From Clostridia bacterium (GTDB lineage: Bacteria > Bacillota > Clostridia > Oscillospirales > CAG-272): a stretch of DNA of 6,284 nucleotides. Made by a program: the position numbers and the translations under genes. Where the stretch lies: contig JAFQNZ010000098.1 of assembly GCA_017395715.1 (NCBI GenBank), positions 1 through 6,284 on the forward strand. The letters run 5' to 3'. Under the pieces are notes generated by a model. That model had not been told where the DNA came from, searched no databases, and saw only the letters and a list, made by a program, of their open reading frames with translations. Shown piece by piece: positions 1 to 5,698 of this stretch. The first letter of the stretch is position 1. Each line of letters begins with the position of its first letter.

Positions 1-190
1 AGCCGCGACTGACCGAGACGCATAGCAAAGCCGAAATCAAAGACTCGGCTTTGCGTCGTTGCGGCGAGACACGAGTCCTGTCGCCGCGGTGCGGATAACC
101 TCGCAGAAAGCTTCGCTTTGACAAGGTTCAAAGTCCTGTTGGGCATAGTGATCAAGCCGCGACTGACCGAGACGCATAGCAAAGCCGAAA
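1..190. repeat. Structured intergenic repeat, 154-bp period
   Basis: A 36-bp sequence at 1-36 recurs exactly at 155-190, which gives a period of 154 bp; the second unit continues only to the fucosidase end, so the array may run off the left edge. The unit is rich in inverted repeats: a 10-bp stem GCAAAGCCGA/TCGGCTTTGC (25-34 with 45-54), a 7-bp stem GCGGCGA/TCGCCGC (61-67 with 81-87), and a nested pair AACCT/AGGTT (97-101 with 124-128) around AAAGC/GCTTT (107-111 with 115-119). The short string AGTCCTGT also occurs twice (at about 74 and 132). No ribosome binding site or convincing protein is seen. This resembles the REP/ERIC-like class of dispersed structured repeats, but I do not recognise the family. 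Positions 191-233 show nothing further. Confidence 0.6.
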
Positions 191-233
191 ACGAATCTCG
201 CCGCTGTGTGTGATTCGATTGGTGTTCTCGCTG

Positions 234-1472
234 CTAAACCGTAATCTTAGCAACGCGCACTACCATGCTGACGCCGTAGCGTTGTTTGCCTGCGTGGATT
301 TCGACCTTGTCCGTATTCTGCGTGAAGCTTGGCTGTATCTCGGTGTCTTCATCAAGCCACTTGACGCTTTGGATTGTCTTTTCAAGCATAAACTTGACCG
401 CCGAATTGTCATACGTAGGCGTGGACGCCACGACATTCGAACTGCCGCCCATTTCAAGATCGTGGAAGAAGAGGTAATACGCGTTTTCTCCTTGGAGGAT
501 GAAGTTTTTGGGGTTGCCCTCTATTTCAATGCCCGACGGGCGGGGAAGGTAAAGGGCTTCTTGGTTGATGGCGATCCATTCGCCAAGCGTTCTGAGCAGG
601 GCATCATCGAGTGGACGGAGATATCCGCTTTCCATCGGCCCGACGTTCAGTAAGAAATTGGCGCCGTAGCGGCGGCAAGCACAATAATCGGCAATGATAT
701 GCGACAGGGATTTATAGTGATAGTCGTGTTTAGCATAGCCCCAATGGTCGCCAAATATCTGGCACATTTCGCTTGCGATATATTTGGGCGAGGTTTCAAG
801 GTTGATTGGCGTGGGTCTGCCGCGCTCAAAGGTGACCGAATCGAGTTCGATGTGTCCGAGTGCGCCGCGTGCATCGAGCCCTGTGTTATTGATGATCATG
901 GCGCTTGGTTGGTGGTGTCGGATCAGGGCGTAGAGCGCGTCCTCCTCCCAATCCTCGTTTGGTTTGTTCCACATACCGTCAAACCAGATGCCGCCGATTT
1001 CGCCGTAGTTTTGGCAGAGAAGCGCAACGCTCTTTCTTAGATACACAAGGTACTCCTTGAAGTTTTCGTTGTATGAGGGAACATACCAATCAAGCAGGGT
1101 ATGGTAAAAGAAAGGGATGATGTTTTGTGCGCAGCAAGCATCCACAAACTCGCGGACAAGGTCGCGTCCCGCAAGTGCATGGGGCGCATCGTAATTGCTC
1201 AGCCCGCAGGTATCGTAAAGAGAAAATCCGTCATGATGGCGCGTGGTCAGCGTGATATATCGGCAGCCTGCGGCGTTGGCGGTGTCAACAAGCTTTTTTG
1301 CCCAATCGTCGGTGGGATTGAATGTTTTGTAGAGGCTATCGTATTCTTCGTGGGACAGAATGCCGTTATGGCGCGCCCATTCGCCCTCGCCAAGCACGCT
1401 GTAAACGCCGAAATGAACAAACATTCCGAGGCCGTGCTTTTCAAATGATTTGATATAATCCTTAACAATCAT
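234..1472 (-). CDS. Alpha-L-fucosidase, GH29, cytoplasmic
   Basis: A 412-residue glycoside hydrolase family 29 protein, expected to remove L-fucose from fucosylated oligosaccharides with retention of configuration. What is seen: an N-terminal catalytic barrel (about 1-300) with the family motif around H20 (GMFVHFGVYS), the diagnostic HHDGF (residues 79-83), the nucleophile motif IWFDG with D165 as the likely catalytic aspartate, and LLNVGP (274-279) near the end of the barrel. A small beta-rich C-terminal domain (about 310-412) follows. There is no signal peptide, so the enzyme should act on imported fucosides. The length fits the shorter bacterial members. The start at 1472 is supported by AAGGAAA 5 bases upstream and by a consensus promoter. 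It ends in TAG. No sugar transporter or fucose-catabolism gene is visible beside it, so it is probably monocistronic here. The acid/base residue is not assigned. Its substrate linkage is unknown. Confidence 0.93.
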   Translation of the reverse strand: MIVKDYIKSFEKHGLGMFVHFGVYSVLGEGEWARHNGILSHEEYDSLYKTFNPTDDWAKKLVDTANAAGCRYITLTTRHHDGFSLYDTCGLSNYDAPHALAGRDLVREFVDACCAQNIIPFFYHTLLDWYVPSYNENFKEYLVYLRKSVALLCQNYGEIGGIWFDGMWNKPNEDWEEDALYALIRHHQPSAMIINNTGLDARGALGHIELDSVTFERGRPTPINLETSPKYIASEMCQIFGDHWGYAKHDYHYKSLSHIIADYCACRRYGANFLLNVGPMESGYLRPLDDALLRTLGEWIAINQEALYLPRPSGIEIEGNPKNFILQGENAYYLFFHDLEMGGSSNVVASTPTYDNSAVKFMLEKTIQSVKWLDEDTEIQPSFTQNTDKVEIHAGKQRYGVSMVVRVAKITV

Positions 1473-1516
1473 AACGTTTCCTTTTTGTTCTTGTCAAAAG
1501 TGTACTTACGCCCATG

Positions 1517-1545
1517 ATTATACCGCCGGAAGTGTTTTTTGTCAA
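1517..1545 (-). promoter_or_regulatory. Sigma-A promoter of the fucosidase gene
   Basis: On the minus strand there is TTGACA (1540-1545), a 17-bp spacer, then TATAAT (1517-1522): both boxes match consensus exactly. Transcription should start near 1510, leaving a leader of about 37 nt before the ATG at 1472. Just inside the leader lies the 10-bp inverted repeat AAGTGTACTT (about 1498-1507), a possible operator half, but it is too short to claim. Confidence 0.88.
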
Positions 1546-1564
1546 GATGAATGCTTGTATCATC

Positions 1565-1591
1565 ACGGAAATATACGCTGCGCATAAACTA
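1565..1591 (+). promoter_or_regulatory. Candidate SigK/SigE-type promoter of the DUF11 gene
   Basis: No credible sigma-A promoter is found upstream of the gene at 1641. Instead, CATAAACTA (1583-1591) fits the mother-cell sporulation -10 consensus CATANNNTA, and an AC at 1565-1566 lies 16 nt upstream, as in SigK promoters (AC, 15-17 nt, CATANNNTA). The predicted start is about 1597. The fixed positions are few, so a chance match cannot be excluded. Confidence 0.4.
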
Positions 1592-1596
1592 TTATG

Positions 1597-1612
1597 AGGG
1601 AAGAGATTCCCT
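1597..1612 (+). other. Hairpin with GAGA tetraloop at predicted mRNA 5' end
   Basis: AGGGAA (1597-1602), GAGA (1603-1606), TTCCCT (1607-1612): a perfect 6-bp stem closed by a GNRA-class tetraloop. It lies 16 nt upstream of the DUF11 gene's AGGAG box and begins at the start point predicted from the candidate SigK-type promoter. It could act as a 5' stabilising stem-loop; that role is inference. Confidence 0.45.
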
Positions 1613-1640
1613 TAAATGAAAACAAACAGGAGAAAGAAAC

Positions 1641-2495
1641 ATGGCTATATTTTCCAATCAGGCAACCTTGACCTACAACGGAAACACGACGAACTCGAAC
1701 ATCGCATACGGCGAGATTCTTGATAGATTGACAGTCACCAAAACCGCGATTGAGGGTGTGTATGTGCCGGGTGAGCTTGTGACCTATGCGGTCACGCTTC
1801 GCAATACCGGCAATGCGCCTTTGAATGGTCTTACGGTTTCTGACAACCTCGGCGGATACGATGTGGGCGGCACGACGGTGTATCCCTTGACCTACGAAGA
1901 CGGCTCTGCCACGCTGTTTATCGACGGTGTTTTGCAGCCTGCGCCTGCGGTGACGGCAGGTCCTCCCTTGGTGGTTTCGGGCATCAACCTTGCGGGCGAC
2001 AGTGATGCGGTGCTGATCTATCAGGCGCGCGCCAACACGTTTGCCAACCCTGCCGATGACGGCGTAATCGAGAACACCGTCAGCGTGACAGGCGCAGGAC
2101 TCACAGCGCCGATTACGGCAAGTGAGACTGTGACGGCGGCGTCCGGACCGAATCTGACAATTTCCAAATCGATCACCCCCTCTCAGGTGGTGGACAATGA
2201 CCGCGTCACCTACACCTTTGTGATTCAAAACAGCGGCAATCAGCCGCTTGTTGCCACCGATGACGCGGTGATCACCGACACCTTTGACCCGATTCTTTCG
2301 GCGCTTGTTGTTACCTTTAACGGTGAAGTGTGGACAGAGGGCGTTGAGTATAATTACGATGAAGCGACGGGTCTTTTCAGCACCGTTCCCACAGAGATCA
2401 CGGTGCCTGCCGCGACCTACACGCAGGATCCGGTTACGGGCGCTTACAGCCTTGTTCCCGGCATTGCCACCCTTGTGGTGACCGGAACGATCTGA
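1641..2495 (+). CDS. DUF11-repeat protein without signal peptide
   Basis: A 284-residue protein made of two DUF11-type (conserved repeat, beta-sandwich) domains. Repeat 1 spans about residues 30-165 (LTVTKTAIEG, then VTYAVTLRNTGNAPLNGLTV); repeat 2 spans about 171-284 (LTISKSITPS, then VTYTFVIQNSGNQPL). The pattern of TxTKS start, VTYxxxxxNxGNxPL centre and DxF edge is typical of this family, which is common in surface and structural proteins. Unusually, there is no signal peptide, membrane segment, LPXTG or surface-layer anchor: the N-terminus goes straight into polar beta-forming sequence. The start is fixed by AGGAG 8 nt upstream (1628-1632). The gene stands alone and ends in a strong terminator. 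The absence of export signals, together with a SigK/SigE-like promoter, suggests a spore coat or exosporium component made in the mother cell; that is an inference. A cytoplasmic or non-classically secreted structural protein is the alternative. Confidence 0.85.
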   Translation: MAIFSNQATLTYNGNTTNSNIAYGEILDRLTVTKTAIEGVYVPGELVTYAVTLRNTGNAPLNGLTVSDNLGGYDVGGTTVYPLTYEDGSATLFIDGVLQPAPAVTAGPPLVVSGINLAGDSDAVLIYQARANTFANPADDGVIENTVSVTGAGLTAPITASETVTAASGPNLTISKSITPSQVVDNDRVTYTFVIQNSGNQPLVATDDAVITDTFDPILSALVVTFNGEVWTEGVEYNYDEATGLFSTVPTEITVPAATYTQDPVTGAYSLVPGIATLVVTGTI

Positions 2496-2500
2496 CAGCG

Positions 2501-2527
2501 AAAAGGAGGGCAAAGCCCTCCTTTTGT
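2501..2527. terminator. Bidirectional Rho-independent terminator
   Basis: AAAAGGAGGGC (2501-2511), loop AAA, GCCCTCCTTTT (2515-2525): an 11-bp perfect stem. It follows the DUF11 stop by 5 nt on the plus strand and the permease stop by 2 nt on the minus strand. The A/T ends of the stem supply the U tract in both directions, so it can end both convergent units. Confidence 0.9.
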
Positions 2528-3259
2528 TTACTGTTTTTTCAGTTGTCTTAAAAAGAAGAATATCGCGGCGGCAAGGGTAACGGCGGCGTAGCCGAGCACC
2601 CACCAAAGATGGGGGAAGATGCCTGCGAGGTTGCCTGCGAGGGCGGCTTTTTCCATTTCGACCGCGTGAACGAAGGGAAGTGCATAGGCAATCTTCTGAA
2701 ACGCGCCGCCAACGAGGTTTAGGTCAAACCAAGCGCCCGAAAGCCATGCCGAAAGGTTGGTGAGTAAAGCGCCGCAGATGCCGCCGACTTGTTTATCGTT
2801 CAAAAGGCTGCCACAGAGGAGTCCGATGCCGATATAGAGAAGCGAGATGGGCAATATGAAAAGCAGGGCGTAGAGAAAGCCGATGGTGATTTTGAGTCCG
2901 AGGACAAGGGCAACTGTATAGCAGACAGCTGCTTGCAAAAGGGCAATGGGCAAAATCGGAAGCGTGTAGCCGAGGATGAAGTCTTTTGCCGTCATGGGCG
3001 TGGTATAAAGGCGTTGTAAGAGGGCGCTTTTTCTGTCTTTGGCAATGATCGTGGCAGAAAAGAGGGTCATAAAGGCAAGTCCGAATACGGTGATGCCGGG
3101 GGTGATGACTTCGATTTCGAACAAAGGCACAGGCACGCTTTTTTGAATGGCGGAGAAGAGAAGGAGCAGTACAAGAGGGAAGCCGAACATGAAGGCGAGG
3201 TTTAAGGGGTCTCGCAGAATCTCCTTGGTGTTGCGCCTTGCAAAGGTGAGCGTTCTCAT
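2528..3259 (-). CDS. ABC-2 type transporter permease
   Basis: A 243-residue integral membrane subunit of an ABC-2 family exporter. About six hydrophobic segments are seen, at residues 20-38, 52-72, 95-121, 127-150, 158-176 and 217-237. A short N-terminal amphipathic stretch (MRTLTFARRNTKEILRDPLN) and the loop LLQRLYTTPMTAKDFILGY (80-98) are in the places that contact the ATPase in this family. The C-terminus is basic (KKQ). The start overlaps the ATPase stop as ATGA (3256-3259), with an AGGGGG ribosome binding site inside the upstream gene, so the two are translationally coupled. It should form a homodimer in the membrane with the neighbouring ATPase. Substrate is unknown; related two-gene systems under TetR control often export drugs, peptides or lipophilic compounds. 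It is the last gene of its operon. Confidence 0.92.
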   Translation of the reverse strand: MRTLTFARRNTKEILRDPLNLAFMFGFPLVLLLLFSAIQKSVPVPLFEIEVITPGITVFGLAFMTLFSATIIAKDRKSALLQRLYTTPMTAKDFILGYTLPILPIALLQAAVCYTVALVLGLKITIGFLYALLFILPISLLYIGIGLLCGSLLNDKQVGGICGALLTNLSAWLSGAWFDLNLVGGAFQKIAYALPFVHAVEMEKAALAGNLAGIFPHLWWVLGYAAVTLAAAIFFFLRQLKKQ

Positions 3260-3984
3260 GTCAGATCCCCCTTTACAATGCGGATGAAGGCTTCTTCGAA
3301 GCTTTTGTTATCTGCCTTTTGTTTGATGGCGTCGGGTGTGTCGCAGAGTAACAGCTTGCCGTTTTTCATGATGGCAACGCGGTCGGAGAGGGCTTCGGCT
3401 TCTTCCATATAATGTGTGGTCAAAATGACGGTTACTTTGCCTTTGAGGGCGCGGATGACTTCCCACAGGTCACTGCGGGCAATGACGTCAAGACCCAGGG
3501 TAGGCTCATCGAGAAAGAGAATCTCAGGATCGCTGATGAGTGCCATGGCAATGCTGAGACGGCGCTGATAACCGCCCGACAGCTTGCTTGCTTTTTTGTC
3601 GATAACGGCATGAAGGTCGAGCAGGGTTGAGAGTTCTTTGATCTTGCTGTTTTGTTTTTCTTTGCTGAAGCTGTGAATGCCCGCGATGAGTTCGAGGTTT
3701 TCGCGCACCGAAAGGGCGGGGGCTACTGCGGTTTCTTGCGGAGAAACGGCAATCAGGGCTTTGATTTTGGCTGAATCCGTTTTGATGCTATGTCCCATGA
3801 GAAAGGCATCTCCCTTTGTGGGAGCGGTGAGGCAGGAGAGCATTTTGATGGTGGTGGTCTTGCCCGCACCGTTGACACCGAGAAGCGAGAAGAGTTCTCC
3901 TTGCCGTACGGTGAGATTGAGGTTGTCCACCGCCAATGTGTCTTTATACTGTTTGGTTAGGTTTGTAGTTTTAATTGCATCCAT
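3256..3984 (-). CDS. ABC transporter ATP-binding protein (ABC-2 partner)
   Basis: A 242-residue nucleotide-binding subunit, complete in all motifs: Walker A GVNGAGKTT (36-44), Q-loop Q83 in SPQE, signature LSGGY (135-139), Walker B ILFLDE (155-160), D-loop GLD (164-166) and switch histidine H191 in TTHYMEEAE. The signature followed by QRRLSIAMAL and the TTHYMEEAE block are typical of the drug/antibiotic export (DrrA-like, CcmA-like) branch. It hydrolyses ATP to drive the adjoining ABC-2 permease. The start at 3984 has GAGG 8 nt upstream, lying within the last codons of tetR, and only 3 nt separate it from the tetR stop. Its 3' end overlaps the permease start by 4 nt. No separate promoter is evident, so expression should follow the tetR promoter and be TetR-responsive. 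Confidence 0.94.
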   Translation of the reverse strand: MDAIKTTNLTKQYKDTLAVDNLNLTVRQGELFSLLGVNGAGKTTTIKMLSCLTAPTKGDAFLMGHSIKTDSAKIKALIAVSPQETAVAPALSVRENLELIAGIHSFSKEKQNSKIKELSTLLDLHAVIDKKASKLSGGYQRRLSIAMALISDPEILFLDEPTLGLDVIARSDLWEVIRALKGKVTVILTTHYMEEAEALSDRVAIMKNGKLLLCDTPDAIKQKADNKSFEEAFIRIVKGDLT

Positions 3985-3987
3985 GAT

Positions 3988-4269
3988 TTAATCCTCAGTG
4001 TGATGTTGCTTTTTCAAGCCTTGGTAGGCGTCGGTGATCATCTTGCTGACAAGCTCCCAATCGAGACTTAAAAAGTCGGTGGCGAACATGGTGGCAATGC
4101 CGTGTACATACGCCCACATTTCAAGATGGAAGAGGGAAGTGTTCTCCCCTGTAAGCCCTGTGTTTTTCTGTACGAAATCGGTCATTTGGTTGAAAAGCGC
4201 GATGTCGTCGGTGTACTCTTCGTCCTTGCGGGTGCGCATATAGAGAATCTTGAAGAGTTCTTTTTCCTC
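3988..4269 (-). pseudogene. C-terminal half of TAG-split TetR regulator
   Basis: Reading on in the same frame from the TAG at 4270-4272 gives EEKELFKILYM, followed by about 83 further residues with an aromatic, helical C-terminal domain (LFHLEMWAYVHGIATMFATD). This is the ligand-binding/dimerisation half of TetR-family regulators of the kind that carry a conserved EEKELFKxLYMR segment. With the N-terminal half it makes a protein of about 189 residues, the normal family length, with no frameshift. The first internal ATG is at 4239, but no ribosome binding site stands at a workable distance: the only strong one, AGGAGG at the stop codon itself, is 26 nt away. I therefore treat it as the separated 3' part of one gene rather than an independent gene. 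The stop TAA is 3 nt before the ABC ATPase start. Confidence 0.75.
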
Positions 4270-4554
4270 CTAGGCAAAGCGGATGTACGCCATACCGCTG
4301 GCTTTGTAGGGCGTGGGGTAAATGCCGCTTTCCACTTCGCGGTTAATATAGTCACCAAACAGCTTTCGCGCTTCGTCGATCACAGCTTGGCGGAGAGCAT
4401 CCATGGTGGAAAAGTTTGAAAAGATCGGCTGTGTGGAGCAACCAAGCGCGTTTGCGATGTTTCTTGCGTTGAGGGCGGCATCCCCTTGCTCGCGCACAAG
4501 GGAAAGAGTTGTTTTGATGATGTCTTCTTTTGTTACTTTGACTTTTGGCGGCAT
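4270..4554 (-). CDS. TetR-family regulator, N-terminal (DNA-binding) part
   Basis: About 94 residues carrying an intact TetR_N helix-turn-helix: KEDIIKTTLSLVREQG opens the domain, ALNARNIANALGCSTQPIF is the turn and recognition helix, and FSTMDALRQAVIDEA closes it (roughly residues 9-62 from the ATG). It stops at a TAG (4270-4272) just after the motif AYIRFA, where family members continue in frame. The better start is ATG 4554, with AGAGG 5 nt upstream; the GTG at 4560 overlaps that site. It heads the operon with the ABC ATPase and permease and presumably autoregulates. If the TAG is truly read as stop, the product keeps DNA binding but loses most of the dimerisation and ligand domain, so the operon would probably be derepressed. 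A sequencing error, a recent nonsense mutation or amber suppression would all fit. Confidence 0.8.
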   Translation of the reverse strand: MPPKVKVTKEDIIKTTLSLVREQGDAALNARNIANALGCSTQPIFSNFSTMDALRQAVIDEARKLFGDYINREVESGIYPTPYKASGMAYIRFA

Positions 4555-4574
4555 AGGCACCTCTTGTATAGCAT

Positions 4575-4608
4575 TTGTTATATATCGATTGTTATATTAT
4601 CACAACAA
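4575..4608. promoter_or_regulatory. Candidate TetR operator
   Basis: TTGTTATAT occurs twice in direct orientation (4575-4583 and 4589-4597), 14 bp start to start, and TTGTT (4589-4593) is mirrored by AACAA (4604-4608). The array covers the -10 region and start of the tetR-ABC promoter, the usual place for an autorepressing TetR protein. Half-site assignment is a guess. Confidence 0.4.
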
Positions 4609-4622
4609 AAGGGATTTGTCAA
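4594..4622 (-). promoter_or_regulatory. Promoter of the tetR-ABC operon
   Basis: The minus strand carries a perfect TTGACA (4617-4622) with TAATAT 17 bp away (4594-4599); GATAAT (4596-4601) at 15 bp is an overlapping alternative. The position, 40 bp before the tetR ATG, fits a short leader. Confidence 0.7.
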
Positions 4623-4633
4623 GCCTTTTTGCC

Positions 4634-4662
4634 TTGCAATCGGAAGATAATTGTGGTAGAAT
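4634..4662 (+). promoter_or_regulatory. Promoter of the aph-like gene, divergent from tetR
   Basis: TTGCAA (4634-4639), a 17-bp spacer, then TAGAAT (4657-4662) preceded by TGG, an extended -10. The predicted start is near 4669. Its -35 lies only 11 bp from the -35 of the tetR promoter, so a regulator bound between them could affect both. Confidence 0.65.
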
Positions 4663-4684
4663 AGGGAAGAAAGTGGGTGATGGT

Positions 4685-5473
4685 GTGAAACGGACAAAGG
4701 TGGAAGTGGATTACGAAGCCTATCCCAAGGAAATCGGCGATTTTCTGAAAGGGGCTTCGGTGTATGACAGCAGCTCGTCGCACGCGGCGCGTGTGCTTTT
4801 GGTGGAGCGTGATGAGGGATACTTTGTCAAAGAAGCCAAAAGCGGTATGCTGCAAAAGGAAGCGGAGCTTGCAAAGTTTTTTGCGGAGCGAAATTTGACT
4901 TCTAAGGTGCTACTCTACCGCACCGAAGGGGAGATGGATTATCTGATCACTGAGCGCGTGCAAGGGGAGGACGCGACCTTTGCCGCCTATCTTGAACGCC
5001 CCGAAAAGTTGTGCGAGGTTTTAGCAGAGAGTATGCGGATGCTTCATGCTGCCGATATGCGAAACTGCCCCGTGCCGGATCGCATGAAGGACTATCTTGC
5101 CACGGTGGATGAGCGCTATCACAAGGGAATGTTTGACCCGTCGATCTATGGAGATAACGTGGTTTTCAAAACTGCCGAGGAAGCGTGGCAGACGGTGCAA
5201 GAGTACAAGCATCTTTTTCACAGTGACACTTTGATTCACGGTGATTTTTGCCTGCCGAATATTATTCTGAATAGTTTCAACTTCAGCGGCTTCATTGACC
5301 TTGGCAACGGCGGGGTGGGGGATCGCCATGTGGATCTTTTTTGGTGCGCCTGGTCACTGTGGTATAATCTGAAGACCGACAAATACACCGACCGTTTTTT
5401 CGATGCCTACGGCAGAGAGAAGATTGACAAAGACATTTTGCGTGCCGTGTATGCCGCAGAAGCATTTGGATAA
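4685..5473 (+). CDS. APH(3')-type aminoglycoside phosphotransferase homolog
   Basis: A 262-residue kinase-like protein, close to the 264 typical of APH(3') enzymes, which phosphorylate the 3'-hydroxyl of kanamycin/neomycin-type drugs with ATP. What is seen: ATP-site lysine K49 (YFVKEA), helix-C glutamate E59, catalytic loop HGDFCLPN (185-192; D187, N192), metal-binding D205 in FIDLGNGG, and the following GDRHVDL block that corresponds to the family's ADRxxD motif. Start choice: GTG 4685 is used because the promoter predicts RNA from about 4669; GTG 4673 (four residues longer, behind AGGGA) would be nearly leaderless. The open frame continues upstream to 4403, but that part overlaps tetR and shows no family similarity. 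The gene is divergent from tetR-ABC and has its own terminator. It differs from well-known resistance alleles I can recall, so real drug activity is unproven; a kinase for another small molecule is possible. Confidence 0.87.
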   Translation: MKRTKVEVDYEAYPKEIGDFLKGASVYDSSSSHAARVLLVERDEGYFVKEAKSGMLQKEAELAKFFAERNLTSKVLLYRTEGEMDYLITERVQGEDATFAAYLERPEKLCEVLAESMRMLHAADMRNCPVPDRMKDYLATVDERYHKGMFDPSIYGDNVVFKTAEEAWQTVQEYKHLFHSDTLIHGDFCLPNIILNSFNFSGFIDLGNGGVGDRHVDLFWCAWSLWYNLKTDKYTDRFFDAYGREKIDKDILRAVYAAEAFG

Positions 5474-5477
5474 AAAA

Positions 5478-5515
5478 GAAAACCTTGATACTGTTTTGTA
5501 GTATCAAGGTTTTTG
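5478..5515. terminator. Rho-independent terminator after the aph-like gene
   Basis: AACCTTGATACT (5481-5492), a 7-nt loop, AGTATCAAGGTT (5500-5511): a 12-bp perfect stem, extendable to 14 by flanking A/T pairs, followed by TTTT. It begins a few bases after the TAA at 5471. On the minus strand the stem is followed by a run of T, so it can also terminate leftward transcription. Confidence 0.9.
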
Positions 5516-5541
5516 CGGTTTTGAGAGCCCACCACTTTTTC

Positions 5542-5570
5542 ATTATAACACAAATCAAACCGTTTGTAAA
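5542..5570 (-). promoter_or_regulatory. Minus-strand promoter facing the aph terminator
   Basis: On the minus strand TTTACA (5565-5570) is followed after 17 bp by a perfect TATAAT (5542-5547), with TGT immediately before it as an extended -10. Transcription would start near 5535 and reach the palindromic terminator at about 5478, giving an RNA of roughly 60 nt. No ORF of note lies in it. Confidence 0.5.
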
Positions 5571-5602
5571 GAGGGAAGTGTGCAAAGTGGCTAATTTCTG
5601 CG

Positions 5603-5614
5603 TTTTGTACAAAA
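5603..5614. other. 12-bp perfect palindrome, candidate operator
   Basis: TTTTGTACAAAA is a perfect 12-bp palindrome. It is flanked by two direct copies of GCTAATTT (5590-5597 and 5632-5639) and lies 30 bp upstream of the -35 box at 5645, a reasonable place for a regulator site. The AT-rich context lowers its weight. Confidence 0.3.
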
Positions 5615-5644
5615 TATTTTTGTTAACTTTTGCTAATTTGCCTA

Positions 5645-5673
5645 TTGCAAAATGAGAAAACATCTGCTATACT
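5645..5673 (+). promoter_or_regulatory. Promoter of the TAG-interrupted unit
   Basis: TTGCAA (5645-5650), a 17-bp spacer, then TATACT (5668-5673) preceded by TGC, an extended -10. The start should fall near 5680, immediately before AGAAGGAGGT. A TTTGC/GCAAA inverted repeat (5637-5641 with 5647-5651) overlaps the -35 box. Confidence 0.7.
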
Positions 5674-5698
5674 ATAGTCAAGAAGGAGGTACGGTCCA

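Noticed and set aside
60..150. Possible tRNA in the left repeat (GGTTCAAAGTCC looks like a T arm)
   Set aside because: The T stem has mismatches, and no matching acceptor stem, anticodon arm or CCA end can be placed.
1..190. CRISPR array
   Set aside because: There are only two repeat copies, with a 118-bp internally folded interval, far from CRISPR repeat-spacer geometry.
210..1448. Plus-strand open frames inside the fucosidase gene
   Set aside because: They are antisense shadows; the minus-strand GH29 protein has clear family motifs throughout.
1563..2606. 347-codon open frame on the minus strand opposite the DUF11 gene
   Set aside because: It mirrors the codon structure of the DUF11 gene, is extremely Arg/Cys/His-rich, and has no family features or ribosome binding site; it also spans the shared terminator.
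2528..4269. Separate promoter for the ABC genes inside the operon
   Set aside because: No convincing -35/-10 pair was seen; tight gene junctions point to transcription from the tetR promoter.
4240..4275. Independent start of the C-terminal TetR fragment using the AGGAGG at the TAG
   Set aside because: The nearest in-frame ATG is 26 nt away and no GTG or TTG lies at normal spacing, so efficient reinitiation is unlikely.
4403..4684. Upstream extension of the aph-like open frame
   Set aside because: It overlaps tetR and both divergent promoters, and adds 94 residues without family similarity; the kinase family length is met from GTG 4685.
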